A stretch of DNA of 64,000 nucleotides from Marinobacter alexandrii (GTDB taxonomy: Bacteria > Pseudomonadota > Gammaproteobacteria > Pseudomonadales > Oleiphilaceae): NCBI RefSeq assembly GCF_005871205.1, contig NZ_SWKM01000012.1, forward strand, positions 558,001 through 622,000, in the 5' to 3' direction. Shown here in pieces: positions 1 to 7,793 of the stretch (position 1 is the first letter of the stretch; each line of letters starts with the position of its first letter). Below the pieces are notes generated by a model that saw nothing but the letters and a program-made list of their open reading frames with translations, did no database searches and was not told the origin of the DNA. A program made the position numbers and the translations under genes.

Positions 1-306
1 CGGCACCGTCGCCAGAGTTACTCGCCCCTGATGCCCCTTGGCCATGTGCTGTAACTCATTGGCGAGCCGGTCGTGCTGTTTGATCAGTTCCCGGAACCTG
101 GGCAGGCAGTACTCGCCGAAAGGCGTCAGTTGCCCCTTGTGAGTCTTTTCAAACAGCGGTTGCCCCAGCCGTTCTTCCAGATCTCGAATCGCCATGGACA
201 GTGCCGGCTGGCTGCGATGAAGCTTAAGGGCAGCACCATGAAAACTACCTTCTTCACGCACGGCCAACACGTAGCGAAGTGGTTGAATCTTGAGTTCGAT
301 CGACAT
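1..306 (-). CDS. LysR-family transcriptional regulator, N-terminal part (cut by window edge)
   Basis: The reverse strand reads from an ATG at 304-306 through 102 codons and leaves the window without a stop. The N-terminus is a typical LysR winged helix-turn-helix: after MSIELKIQPLRYVLAV comes the pattern GSFHGAALKLHRSQPALS, then a DLEERLGQPLFEK segment and a linker helix. Only the DNA-binding domain and the beginning of the effector domain are visible. The gene is divergent from the aldehyde dehydrogenase operon starting at 431. LysR proteins usually control the adjacent divergent operon, and a T-N11-A palindrome lies in the shared intergenic region, so it is probably the regulator of that operon (inference). 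The effector is unknown. Confidence 0.9.
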   Translation of the reverse strand, partial: MSIELKIQPLRYVLAVREEGSFHGAALKLHRSQPALSMAIRDLEERLGQPLFEKTHKGQLTPFGEYCLPRFRELIKQHDRLANELQHMAKGHQGRVTLATVP

Positions 307-340
307 CCCGAGGCCCTTCAAACCTGACTACCCATAAAAT

Positions 341-355
341 ATAAGATTAACTTAT
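341..355. promoter_or_regulatory. Candidate LysR-type operator
   Basis: In the 124-bp divergent gap between the lysR start (306) and the aldehyde dehydrogenase start (431) lies ATAAG-ATTAA-CTTAT. It is an interrupted palindrome with 5-bp arms that fits the T-N11-A LysR box (T at 342, A at 354). The surrounding DNA is markedly AT-rich, as expected for a promoter. Function is inferred from position and motif only. Confidence 0.5.
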
Positions 356-430
356 CAAAATCACGATATTTTTGATTATCCTTATTATTCTGAGGGGGTT
401 AGGCTTGGGTAATCATTCGAGGAGGACCCA

Positions 431-1873
431 ATGTCACAATCATACGCACTTTACATCGGTGGAGAGTGGGTTGAGGGCGCTCATGCTGCCCTGCCCAATC
501 AGAACCCGTCAGACCTCAACGATATTATCGGCCATTATGACCAGGCCAGCCCTGATCAGGTAAAGCAGGCAATCCAGGCTGCCAGAGCCGGTCAGAAAGT
601 GTGGGCCGAGTCCGGGCTGGAGGCACGTTACGGCGTGCTAATGGCCATTGGCGATGAGCTGATTGCCCGCAAGGATGAGCTGGGCGAACTGTTGTCGAGG
701 GAGGAAGGCAAGCCCCTGGCTGAAGGCAAGGGAGAGGTCTATCGCTCTGGCCAGTTCTTCCACTACTACGCAGCGGAAGTGTTGCGTCAGATTGATGACC
801 GGGTCGCGTCCGTACGTCCCGGTGTAGAAATTGAAACCCGGCGTGAACCCTTGGGGGTTGTAGGTGTGATCAGTCCCTGGAATTTCCCCATGGCCACTGC
901 GGTGTGGAAGATTGCGCCGGCCCTGGCCTTTGGCAACGCAGTGGTGTTCAAACCTGCCAATCTGGTGCCCGCCAGCGCTTGGGCGTTAACCGAGATTATC
1001 AGCCGGCAGAACCTGCCGGCCGGTACCTTTAACCTGGTCACGGGCACTGGCCGTGACGCCGGCGAAACCCTGATAACCAGCCCCGATGTGCAGGCAATCA
1101 CGTTCACCGGTTCTCTCGACGTCGGCCGTCGGGTGGCGTCAGCCACGGCCGCCAACCTGGTGAAATGTCAGCTTGAGATGGGTTCGAAGAATGCGCTGAT
1201 CGTGCTCGACGACGCAGATATCGACCTGGCAGTTGAGGCTGCGTTCGCCGGTGCCTACTCAGGGTCAGGGCAGAAATGCACCGCGTCCTCCCGGTTGATC
1301 GTCATGGATGCTGTGCACGACGAGTTCGTTGAGAAGCTGTCGGCAAAACTGTCGAGCGCCACGGTCGGCCCGGCCCTGTCCGAACAAACGGTGATTGGCC
1401 CCATCGCCAGCAAACCCCAGCTTGACGCCAATCAACGCTGGGTTGGCGTTGCCCTTGAGGAAGGCGCGACCATGGCGTTCGGTGGTGACGAGATTAACGC
1501 CGGACGTGACGGTCACTACATGCAGCCGGTGCTGTTCACTGACACCACCAATGACATGGCCATCAACCGCGACGAAGTATTCGGGCCCGTGGCCTGTGTC
1601 ATCCGCGTTCCGGATTATGACAGCGCTCTGGCCGCACTGAATGACACCAACTATGGCCTTACGGCGGGCCTCATGACCCGTTCCCTGCAGCGTGCCAGCG
1701 ATTTCAAGGCCCGGGCCGAGACCGGCTGTGTGATGGTCAACCTGGCCACTGCCGGCACGGATTACCATGTACCGTTCGGTGGCCGTAAGGAGTCCAGTTT
1801 CGGCCCCCGCGAGCAGGGTCAGTACGCCCGGGAGTTCTACACCGTGGTGAAAACCTGTTACACCAAGGCCTGA
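431..1873 (+). CDS. NAD(P)-dependent aldehyde dehydrogenase
   Basis: This 480-residue protein is a full-length member of the aldehyde dehydrogenase superfamily, which oxidises an aldehyde to the acid with NAD(P)+. The key residues are visible: the PWNFP motif with Asn151, the general base Glu249 in LEMGSKN, the nucleophile Cys283 in GQKCTASS, and the late EVFGPV and PFGGRKESSFG motifs. The ATG at 431 has a strong AGGAGGA ribosome site at 419-425. It is the first gene of an operon; the dipeptidase-like gene follows after 11 bp. The family resembles succinate or ketoglutarate semialdehyde dehydrogenases, but the substrate cannot be read from sequence. In this context it probably oxidises a semialdehyde released from the compound imported by the BCCT carrier (inference). 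Confidence 0.93.
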   Translation: MSQSYALYIGGEWVEGAHAALPNQNPSDLNDIIGHYDQASPDQVKQAIQAARAGQKVWAESGLEARYGVLMAIGDELIARKDELGELLSREEGKPLAEGKGEVYRSGQFFHYYAAEVLRQIDDRVASVRPGVEIETRREPLGVVGVISPWNFPMATAVWKIAPALAFGNAVVFKPANLVPASAWALTEIISRQNLPAGTFNLVTGTGRDAGETLITSPDVQAITFTGSLDVGRRVASATAANLVKCQLEMGSKNALIVLDDADIDLAVEAAFAGAYSGSGQKCTASSRLIVMDAVHDEFVEKLSAKLSSATVGPALSEQTVIGPIASKPQLDANQRWVGVALEEGATMAFGGDEINAGRDGHYMQPVLFTDTTNDMAINRDEVFGPVACVIRVPDYDSALAALNDTNYGLTAGLMTRSLQRASDFKARAETGCVMVNLATAGTDYHVPFGGRKESSFGPREQGQYAREFYTVVKTCYTKA

Positions 1874-1884
1874 GGGACACGTCC

Positions 1885-2886
1885 ATGTCACAGTCTGTGT
1901 TAACCATTGATGGCCTGCAGTATTCCAACTGGTCGAGGGTCCTTTTCGAGCAGATGCGGAAGGGTGGTGTTGATGCTGTGCACGCCACTTTGGTGTATCA
2001 CGAAAATTGCCGGGAGACCCTTCTGCGTTTTGGCGAATGGCAGCGACGCTTTGAAGAACATGCCGACCTGATCATGCCAGTACGCGAGGCCAGTGATATT
2101 GAGCTCGCTAGGGAGACCAACCGGGTCGGAATTTTCTTTGGTGCCCAGAACTGCTCGCCGATCGAGGACGATATCGATCTGGTGGCGATCATGCGCCGGC
2201 TGGGGCTGCTGATCATGCAGCTCACCTACAATAATCAGAGCCTGCTGGCCTGCGGCTGCTACGAGGCCGAGGACAGTGGCATCACCCGTTTTGGCAGGCA
2301 GGCGATCCGGGAGATGAACCGGGTCGGGATGCTGATCGATATGTCTCACAGCGCCGAGCGTTCCACGCTGGAGGCCATTGAGCTGTCGGAACGGCCGGTG
2401 ATTATTTCCCACGCGAATCCGGCGAGCTTTCATCCGGCGAAACGCAACAAGTCCGATTCGGTGTTGCGAGCCATCGCCGAAAGCGGCGGCATTCTCGGCT
2501 TCTCAGTGTATCCGTTTCACTTGAAGAACGGCCCGGACTGCACGCTGGACGATTTCTGCGGCATGGTTGCCGATACCGCCGAGTTGATGGGCATTGACCA
2601 CATCGGGATGGGCACGGATCTTTGCCAGGCTCAGCCCGAATCAGTGTTGACCTGGATGCGAAACGGGCGTTGGACCAAGGCCATGGACTACGGCGAGGGC
2701 AGTAAGGCAAACGCCGGCTGGCCTGCACCGCTGCCCTGGTTCAGCGACAACCGGCACTTCCCGAATATTATTGAAGGGCTGCGCCAGAAGGGCTTTAACT
2801 CTGGAGAGATCGAGAAAATCATGGGCCGGAACTGGCTCAGGCAATTGACCGAGGGCACGCGACCAGTCGCAGACGGCGCGTTCTGA
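1885..2886 (+). CDS. Renal-dipeptidase-fold protein (peptidase M19 family) with altered metal site
   Basis: The 333-residue protein matches the membrane (renal) dipeptidase family by overall pattern, notably IDMSHSAERST and PVIISHANP, which carry the two later zinc histidines. The N-terminal HxD zinc motif expected just after the first strand is replaced by DGLQYSNW, and the bridging glutamate motif is replaced by FGAQNCSPIEDD. It therefore lacks three of the usual metal ligands and may not be a dipeptidase. A similar divergent M19 protein is encoded beside the dimethylglycine and glycine-betaine catabolic genes of Pseudomonas aeruginosa (recalled, not checked). That would agree with the BCCT transporter gene that follows after 37 bp. 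Its reaction is unknown. Confidence 0.8.
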   Translation: MSQSVLTIDGLQYSNWSRVLFEQMRKGGVDAVHATLVYHENCRETLLRFGEWQRRFEEHADLIMPVREASDIELARETNRVGIFFGAQNCSPIEDDIDLVAIMRRLGLLIMQLTYNNQSLLACGCYEAEDSGITRFGRQAIREMNRVGMLIDMSHSAERSTLEAIELSERPVIISHANPASFHPAKRNKSDSVLRAIAESGGILGFSVYPFHLKNGPDCTLDDFCGMVADTAELMGIDHIGMGTDLCQAQPESVLTWMRNGRWTKAMDYGEGSKANAGWPAPLPWFSDNRHFPNIIEGLRQKGFNSGEIEKIMGRNWLRQLTEGTRPVADGAF

Positions 2887-2923
2887 GCACACACTGTTCC
2901 AAAAACAACAACAGGTGATCGTC

Positions 2924-4543
2924 ATGACAAACTCAGCCAGCTCCGTGGCTATCCAGGACACCGGTGTAAAGCGCTTCGGCGACCCGATTGTCCTGGCTTT
3001 CAGTGTAGGTTTTATCCTGCTTTTTCTAGGCTTTTCGCTCTACGACATTGAGTGGACGGCCGGGCTGATCGGCACGGGCTTCGCGTGGACGGCCAAGTAC
3101 CTTGGCTCCTATTTCCAGCTTCTGCTGCTGCTAACCTTCCTTATCGGTATGGGTGTGGCAATCTCGCCAGCAGCCGGCGCCAAGATAGGGAACACGGATA
3201 CGCCTGACCTGAGCACGTTCAAATGGCTATCCATCATTATGTGCACCCTGCTTGCAGGCGGAGGCGTTTTCTTCGCGGCCGGTGAGCCGGTGTATCATTT
3301 TGTGGTTACACCGCCGGTGTTTGATACCGAGGCTGGCACAGCAGAGGCAGTTGCCCCAGCCCTCGCTCAATCCTTTATGCACTGGGGCTTTTTGGCCTGG
3401 GCGATCCTCGGAACCCTGTCTGCCATCGTTCTGGCTCACGCCCATTACGTCAAGGGCCAACCACTGCAACCACGGACACTGCTTTACCCTGTATTTGGTG
3501 ACCGTGTGATGACAGGATGGTTTGGCGCCTGTGTCGATGCGGCGTGCGTTATCGCCGTCGTGGCGGGAACGGTCGGGCCCATCGGATTTCTCGCCACTCA
3601 GGTCAGTTTTGGCCTGCATGATCTGTTTGGGTTTTCTGAAGGGTACGGTACCCAGTTGATTATCCTTGCGGTACTCGCCGGGGTTTACGTGACGTCAGCA
3701 ATGACCGGCATTCATCGGGGTATCCAGTTGTTGAGCCGCTTCAACGTATTCCTTGCTCTGGCGATCGCAGCTGTGATCTTCGTATTCGGCCCGACGTTGT
3801 TCCTGACAAACGCCTACACTCAGGGGTTCGGGGAATACGTCACTTCGTTCTTCACGATGGCAACGGTAACTGCCGGCACGGCCGAAGGCTGGTGGATGCA
3901 GTGGTGGACGGTGTTCTTCTTTGCCTGGTTCCTCGGATACGGTCCCCTGATGGCCATTTTCGTCGCTCGTATTTCCCGCGGGCGTACCATTCGCCAGATG
4001 ATACTGGCGGTCGGCGTGATGGCGCCGATTGCGACGACTATCTGGTTCACCCTGCTCGGTGGTTCCGGTATTTTTTTCCAGCTCACCGGGGTAATTGATC
4101 TTGCCGAGGCACTCAACAGTTTCAAGTTTGATGTCGCCACACTGACCATTGCCAAAGCCCTGCCAGGGGGCTCGATGATGGCGCTGGCGATCCTGGTGCT
4201 GACCACCATTTTCGTGGCCACCACGGGCGATTCAATGAGTTATGCCATCGCCGTTGTCAGTGTCGGCCACGACGAGCCGGAGCCGATTGTGCGGGCTTTC
4301 TGGGGTGTGGCCATGGCGCTGATGGCGGCAGTGCTTCTATACATGGGAGCAGGGCAGATCAGCGCGCTTCAGCAGTTCATTGTTATCACCGCGATACCGG
4401 TTTCATTGATCCTGTTGCCCTCGCTGTATATTGGCCCAAAATCGGCCTATGCCATGGCCCGGGAGCAAGGCATCGTGCCGCCAAAAGGCGAAGTCGCATT
4501 GGTCGGCAAGACGACCGGTTCTGCACAGAGCCCAAGAGGTTGA
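2924..4543 (+). CDS. BCCT-family transporter (betaine/carnitine/choline type)
   Basis: A 539-residue inner-membrane carrier with about twelve hydrophobic segments. The family signature region is present around WWMQWWTVFFFAWFLG followed by ARISRGRTIRQM, and a GEP motif lies in the third-helix region (GGGVFFAAGEPVYHF). BCCT carriers move quaternary ammonium compounds such as betaine, carnitine or choline, driven by Na+ or H+ or by exchange. The ATG at 2924 is preferred over the GTG at 2915 because an AGGTGA ribosome site at 2913-2918 is correctly spaced for it. Its place inside a catabolic operon argues for nutrient import rather than osmoprotection. The glycine-rich third helix differs from the BetP consensus, so ion coupling is uncertain. 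Confidence 0.92.
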   Translation: MTNSASSVAIQDTGVKRFGDPIVLAFSVGFILLFLGFSLYDIEWTAGLIGTGFAWTAKYLGSYFQLLLLLTFLIGMGVAISPAAGAKIGNTDTPDLSTFKWLSIIMCTLLAGGGVFFAAGEPVYHFVVTPPVFDTEAGTAEAVAPALAQSFMHWGFLAWAILGTLSAIVLAHAHYVKGQPLQPRTLLYPVFGDRVMTGWFGACVDAACVIAVVAGTVGPIGFLATQVSFGLHDLFGFSEGYGTQLIILAVLAGVYVTSAMTGIHRGIQLLSRFNVFLALAIAAVIFVFGPTLFLTNAYTQGFGEYVTSFFTMATVTAGTAEGWWMQWWTVFFFAWFLGYGPLMAIFVARISRGRTIRQMILAVGVMAPIATTIWFTLLGGSGIFFQLTGVIDLAEALNSFKFDVATLTIAKALPGGSMMALAILVLTTIFVATTGDSMSYAIAVVSVGHDEPEPIVRAFWGVAMALMAAVLLYMGAGQISALQQFIVITAIPVSLILLPSLYIGPKSAYAMAREQGIVPPKGEVALVGKTTGSAQSPRG

Positions 4544-4546
4544 AGC

Positions 4547-6277
4547 ATGGTAACCCAGTTGGACGTTAAGCCCGAGTTTCACCTCCGTCCCGCCGACCAG
4601 GTCATGAACCTGGTTCGGCTCGGAAGCCTGCACGCCAGTCGCCTGAGTTTCTCGCGAAGTCTGGTTCGCCAGATGGCGCGTGAGGACTGGACGGTAACCA
4701 GGGTCCGTTTTGATCTTGATTCTGAGGGTCACGGGGTCGCCATTTATCGCCTTAGTACGCCGAATCACACCTATCACGGGGTGGTATTCTCCCAGTATCT
4801 GGACCCGGAGCGTCGCTCCGACCGGGTGATTGCCGAAGCCTGGGACGTCACCTTCTCGCTGGTTGAAGGGGAGGTAGAAGACAGTCTGTTGGAACAGATG
4901 GCGGCCAACGTGCCTTTGCAGGAGGCCGGCCGTCAACACCCAAGGCTGCTGGTGCTTTCGCGGGCCAACAAGAGTCTCAGGAACTTCGGTCACTTCGTTG
5001 AGGCGTTGGCGTCCGGGCGTCAGCCGGATCCTGCCTGGTTAACCCGGGTCGGCTACCTTTACCGTACCACCGCCGTTTACGGTAATGGCAAATTTGGCAT
5101 TGCCGATTATGCCCGCCTGCAAAAAAATCCGGATTTCAATCGCCCCTTCTCAGCGCAGATGTTTGCGGTTTATCTGTTGCGCCACTTTTCGGTTCAGCAG
5201 GTCGAGCATCTTGCTCAACACCACTCACCGGAGCGCGCAGTTGCCCTGCACCCGGAGTTGCAACGTTACCTCGGGATCGGTAATTCCACGGGCCTCGGCA
5301 TGGCCCCCTTTCTGATCAACCACCCGCAGTTGATCCAGCAATGGGTGTATTGCCGTGAAAGGGCATTGGCTTATGCCCGTGAACACTTGCCCGATGAGGC
5401 CAGTCGTCAAGAGCTTCTGATGCTGCTGAGGCGAGCGCATCGACACTTCCTGGAAACGGTAACAGAGGACGCTGAGCAGACTCGGCGCAATGAGGCCACG
5501 GTCGTCTCAATTGCAGCGGTTATTGAATGGCTGGAAAAGACACCGGCCACGCCCGATCTCTGGAACGATTTGGTGGCTTGGGCCGACGGGCAATGCTCTC
5601 TGGAGGCGCAGGAGCTGATTAATACCCTGCTGATTGAGCTGTATCCGGACCTGATCGATGCCGTGGAGAACGAGCTTGGATGTGAGGAAATACTGGAGTT
5701 GCAGCCGGAAATGCGGGCGGAAACCCTGAAGCAGGAAATCGAAACCCGGTTTGCCTGGGCGCTGGAATATGACCCCAAGAATCCGGACCACCAGTACTGG
5801 TTCTGGTATCGGTCGGTGGAAAAGGAAGAGCCGAGGCTGGGCGTGCGTTCTGCGGAATCCGGTGCCGACAAAGAGCTGCCTTTGGCAATCGGGCCCCGGA
5901 TCTATCGCACTTACCAGCTGCTGGATGCTTTTCTTGATCGTGCGCCCCGAGGCTCAGTGGTGGAATACCTGATGGCGCATCCGCGGCAGAAGGAATGCGT
6001 CCGACGTATCCAGACTATGGCCGCCACGCCCTACGGTGAAATTCAGGCCAACCTCTGGCACAGGGAGATGAAACCCATGCATCTGCTGCGCACCAAGTTG
6101 TCGTTCTTCGGTGCCAGTCGGTTCGATCCCAAATCGGACCGCTGGGTTCGGGTAACCCTGTTTCAGGGAGCGCCCCTGTTTTGCGAACTCTTCAGCCATC
6201 ATGGCGCCGACAAGGCGCGCCTGCGAGAGCTGGACGACTGGAGCTTTCCAGTCGAGCCGGATGTGGAAGCACTATGA
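4547..6277 (+). CDS. Conserved protein of unknown function (576 aa)
   Basis: No domain was recognised. The 576-residue product looks soluble: there is no signal peptide and no membrane segment. It is rich in Arg, Glu and Leu and mostly helical by eye. A notable glycine-rich patch, GIGNSTGLGMAPFLINHP, lies near residue 243 and resembles a ligand or nucleotide pocket, with a Trp/Tyr-rich stretch (DHQYWFWYRS) near residue 411. The gene starts 3 bp after the BCCT stop, and its own stop overlaps the next start (ATGA), so translation is probably coupled. The tight linkage to the DUF3726 gene suggests the two products act together. It may be an enzyme subunit or scaffold of the catabolic pathway; no reaction can be assigned. 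Confidence 0.85.
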   Translation: MVTQLDVKPEFHLRPADQVMNLVRLGSLHASRLSFSRSLVRQMAREDWTVTRVRFDLDSEGHGVAIYRLSTPNHTYHGVVFSQYLDPERRSDRVIAEAWDVTFSLVEGEVEDSLLEQMAANVPLQEAGRQHPRLLVLSRANKSLRNFGHFVEALASGRQPDPAWLTRVGYLYRTTAVYGNGKFGIADYARLQKNPDFNRPFSAQMFAVYLLRHFSVQQVEHLAQHHSPERAVALHPELQRYLGIGNSTGLGMAPFLINHPQLIQQWVYCRERALAYAREHLPDEASRQELLMLLRRAHRHFLETVTEDAEQTRRNEATVVSIAAVIEWLEKTPATPDLWNDLVAWADGQCSLEAQELINTLLIELYPDLIDAVENELGCEEILELQPEMRAETLKQEIETRFAWALEYDPKNPDHQYWFWYRSVEKEEPRLGVRSAESGADKELPLAIGPRIYRTYQLLDAFLDRAPRGSVVEYLMAHPRQKECVRRIQTMAATPYGEIQANLWHREMKPMHLLRTKLSFFGASRFDPKSDRWVRVTLFQGAPLFCELFSHHGADKARLRELDDWSFPVEPDVEAL

Positions 6278-7041
6278 AAGTCTCATTTAATGAACTTCAA
6301 GGCATCGGTCGCAAGGCCTTTATCGGTATCGGCTTTGCCGAGGGTGATGCAATCGATGCCGCCGAAATGGTGGCCTGGATGGAAGCCCACGGCCTTGGCG
6401 GCGTCGGGGCGCTGAAAAAAGGCCTGAAGTTTCTGCTGACCGAGGATCAGGCCGAATCGCCAACCCTGATCTATCAGGACGCCGATTTCAGCGTGTTGGA
6501 CGCCCATAACCACAGCGTTCTGGGGAACGCCAGCCTCGCCGTGGAATTGGGCTACGCCCGGGCCAGATCAAGAGGCTTGTCGGTCACCAAGATTCGTCAC
6601 TGCCACAACCGCATACTGATCATTGGTTACCTTTCCCGGCTGGCTCGACGAGGTATGAACGTTACGGCGTTCTGGCGTAATGCTCACGACCCACTGACGG
6701 AACTCGTGGTCGGGTTCAAGGCTGGCCACCCGGTGCCCGAGATCTGCCTATACAGTCTGGACGATGCGCCGGATGATACTGAGAAGAACGACGGCATCAC
6801 CCTGATCATGGCCAATCATGTTGATTTACTGCCAAGCCTGCGCTCGCAGTACACCCTGACCAATCTTATGCGCCAGACCGAGGAAGACCTGGAAAGAGAG
6901 CGAGACCGGGCATTGGTAGAGGGCATGGATGTGGATGAGGAGCTTTGGCACAACCTTAAATCCCTGGCCGACCGGTTACTGGTTGAGGCAACCGATGCCT
7001 CTCGAAGCGGCGCCGGCGCAGGCACCAGCGACAACGACTGA
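6274..7041 (+). CDS. DUF3726-family protein
   Basis: This 255-residue soluble protein begins MKVSFNELQGIGRKAFIGIG and continues into an AAEMVAWMEAHGLGGVGAL segment. That pattern matches the DUF3726 family as I remember it. The start at 6274 is chosen because it overlaps the preceding stop codon as ATGA; the longer open frame upstream is read-through of the neighbour. The centre holds a Cys-His-rich stretch (KIRHCHNRILI, near residue 107) that could bind a metal or substrate. The C-terminal third is acidic and helical, with a low-complexity Gly/Ala tail. The molecular function is not established. It is translationally coupled to the 576-aa protein, so the two probably form a complex or act in sequence. 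Confidence 0.78.
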   Translation: MKVSFNELQGIGRKAFIGIGFAEGDAIDAAEMVAWMEAHGLGGVGALKKGLKFLLTEDQAESPTLIYQDADFSVLDAHNHSVLGNASLAVELGYARARSRGLSVTKIRHCHNRILIIGYLSRLARRGMNVTAFWRNAHDPLTELVVGFKAGHPVPEICLYSLDDAPDDTEKNDGITLIMANHVDLLPSLRSQYTLTNLMRQTEEDLERERDRALVEGMDVDEELWHNLKSLADRLLVEATDASRSGAGAGTSDND

Positions 7042-7054
7042 CTAGGAATCAACG

Positions 7055-7465
7055 ATGACCGGACAAACCATGATCACACCGATCGCAACTGAATTGCCAC
7101 GCTCAAAAGCCCCTCTTGAATGGGCGGTCAGTGCCAATGGCATCCTCTTTACCGCCCAGATTCCGATCGACGCCAGTGGCCAGGTCGTTGCCGGTGGAAT
7201 CGAGACCCAGGCCCGGCAAACCATGGAAAACCTCAAACATACCCTGGAGTGTGCTGGAGGCGGCATGGCCAGCCTCACCCAGGCGCTGATTTATGTGACC
7301 GAACGGGAAGACCTTGGCACTGTAAATCGGGTATATGCGGAATATGTCAGCGTGCCTTATCCCAACCGGGCGGCGATTATTGTTTCGGGCTTTGCTCGGG
7401 CGGAGATGCTGATAGAAATTGTGGCGTACGCCGCCGTCAATGAGAGGGGAGGACAGGTGCAGTAA
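7055..7465 (+). CDS. RidA/YjgF/UK114-family protein (enamine/imine deaminase)
   Basis: A 136-residue protein with the RidA trimer-forming fold. It has the ANGILFTAQIP strand, QARQTMENLKHTLE helix, ALIYVTERED segment, the conserved arginine in PNRAAI and the closing glutamate strand LIEIVAYAAV. RidA proteins hydrolyse reactive enamines and imines made by PLP enzymes or by amine oxidation. It is the last gene of the operon, 13 bp after the DUF3726 gene. Its presence suggests that an imine or enamine arises during breakdown of the imported compound, which fits amine or betaine catabolism (inference). It could also be a specialised member with a pathway-specific deaminase role. Confidence 0.9.
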   Translation: MTGQTMITPIATELPRSKAPLEWAVSANGILFTAQIPIDASGQVVAGGIETQARQTMENLKHTLECAGGGMASLTQALIYVTEREDLGTVNRVYAEYVSVPYPNRAAIIVSGFARAEMLIEIVAYAAVNERGGQVQ

Positions 7466-7610
7466 GTAAGGCGCCTTTATGTCGGGTGCGCGCTTCTTGA
7501 GTCAAAGCAGGGAAGCGCAAGACCAGTCGGCAATTCGGATTTTTGACGACCCCACCAACTAGTTAGATCTTGCCAGAATCGACCGCCGCCAAGCTTGCAC
7601 TGGTGGAATA

Positions 7611-7695
7611 TGGCCCGCCCGAGAGGATTCGAACCTCTGACCTCTGACCTCTGACCTCTGACCTCTGACCTCTGACCTCTGACCTCTGCCTCCGG
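7611..7695 (-). other. tRNA-Arg(CCG) 3'-half fragment, copy A (att-like scar)
   Basis: On the minus strand this reads as the 3' part of a tRNA: anticodon-loop region with CCG, T-arm GAGG-TTCGAAT-CCTC, acceptor strand CGGGCGG and terminal GCCA (CCA at 7611-7613). The 5' half is absent, so it is not a functional tRNA. The same fragment recurs at 9.56, 10.50 and 18.21 kb. Duplicated 3' tRNA ends are the classic footprint of integrative elements that insert in tRNA genes. In this copy the sequence between the T-arm and the anticodon arm has expanded into eight 7-bp repeats. Confidence 0.8.
7633..7688. repeat. Eight perfect tandem copies of the heptamer ACCTCTG
   Basis: Eight uninterrupted copies of ACCTCTG run from 7633 to 7688. 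The equivalent tRNA-Arg fragments at 10.5 and 18.2 kb have only two. The expansion falls inside the T-arm and variable-loop part of the tRNA remnant and most likely arose by slippage. No coding frame uses it. Confidence 0.95.
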
Positions 7696-7793
7696 AGTGG
7701 CACGGGTCAGGCTTGACTATTTTTTGACCAGGCCTAATCTGTTTACGTGGTGTTTTCCAAAAACACAAAAACAACACGGATGGTTCAACAATC

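Noticed and set aside
1265..1891. 208-residue minus-strand open frame inside the aldehyde dehydrogenase gene
   Set aside because: It is an antisense shadow without ribosome site or known domain.
7633..7688. Tandem heptamers as a CRISPR-like or phase-variable coding repeat
   Set aside because: There are no spacers, the unit is only 7 bp, and no credible gene spans it. It is an expansion of part of a tRNA fragment.
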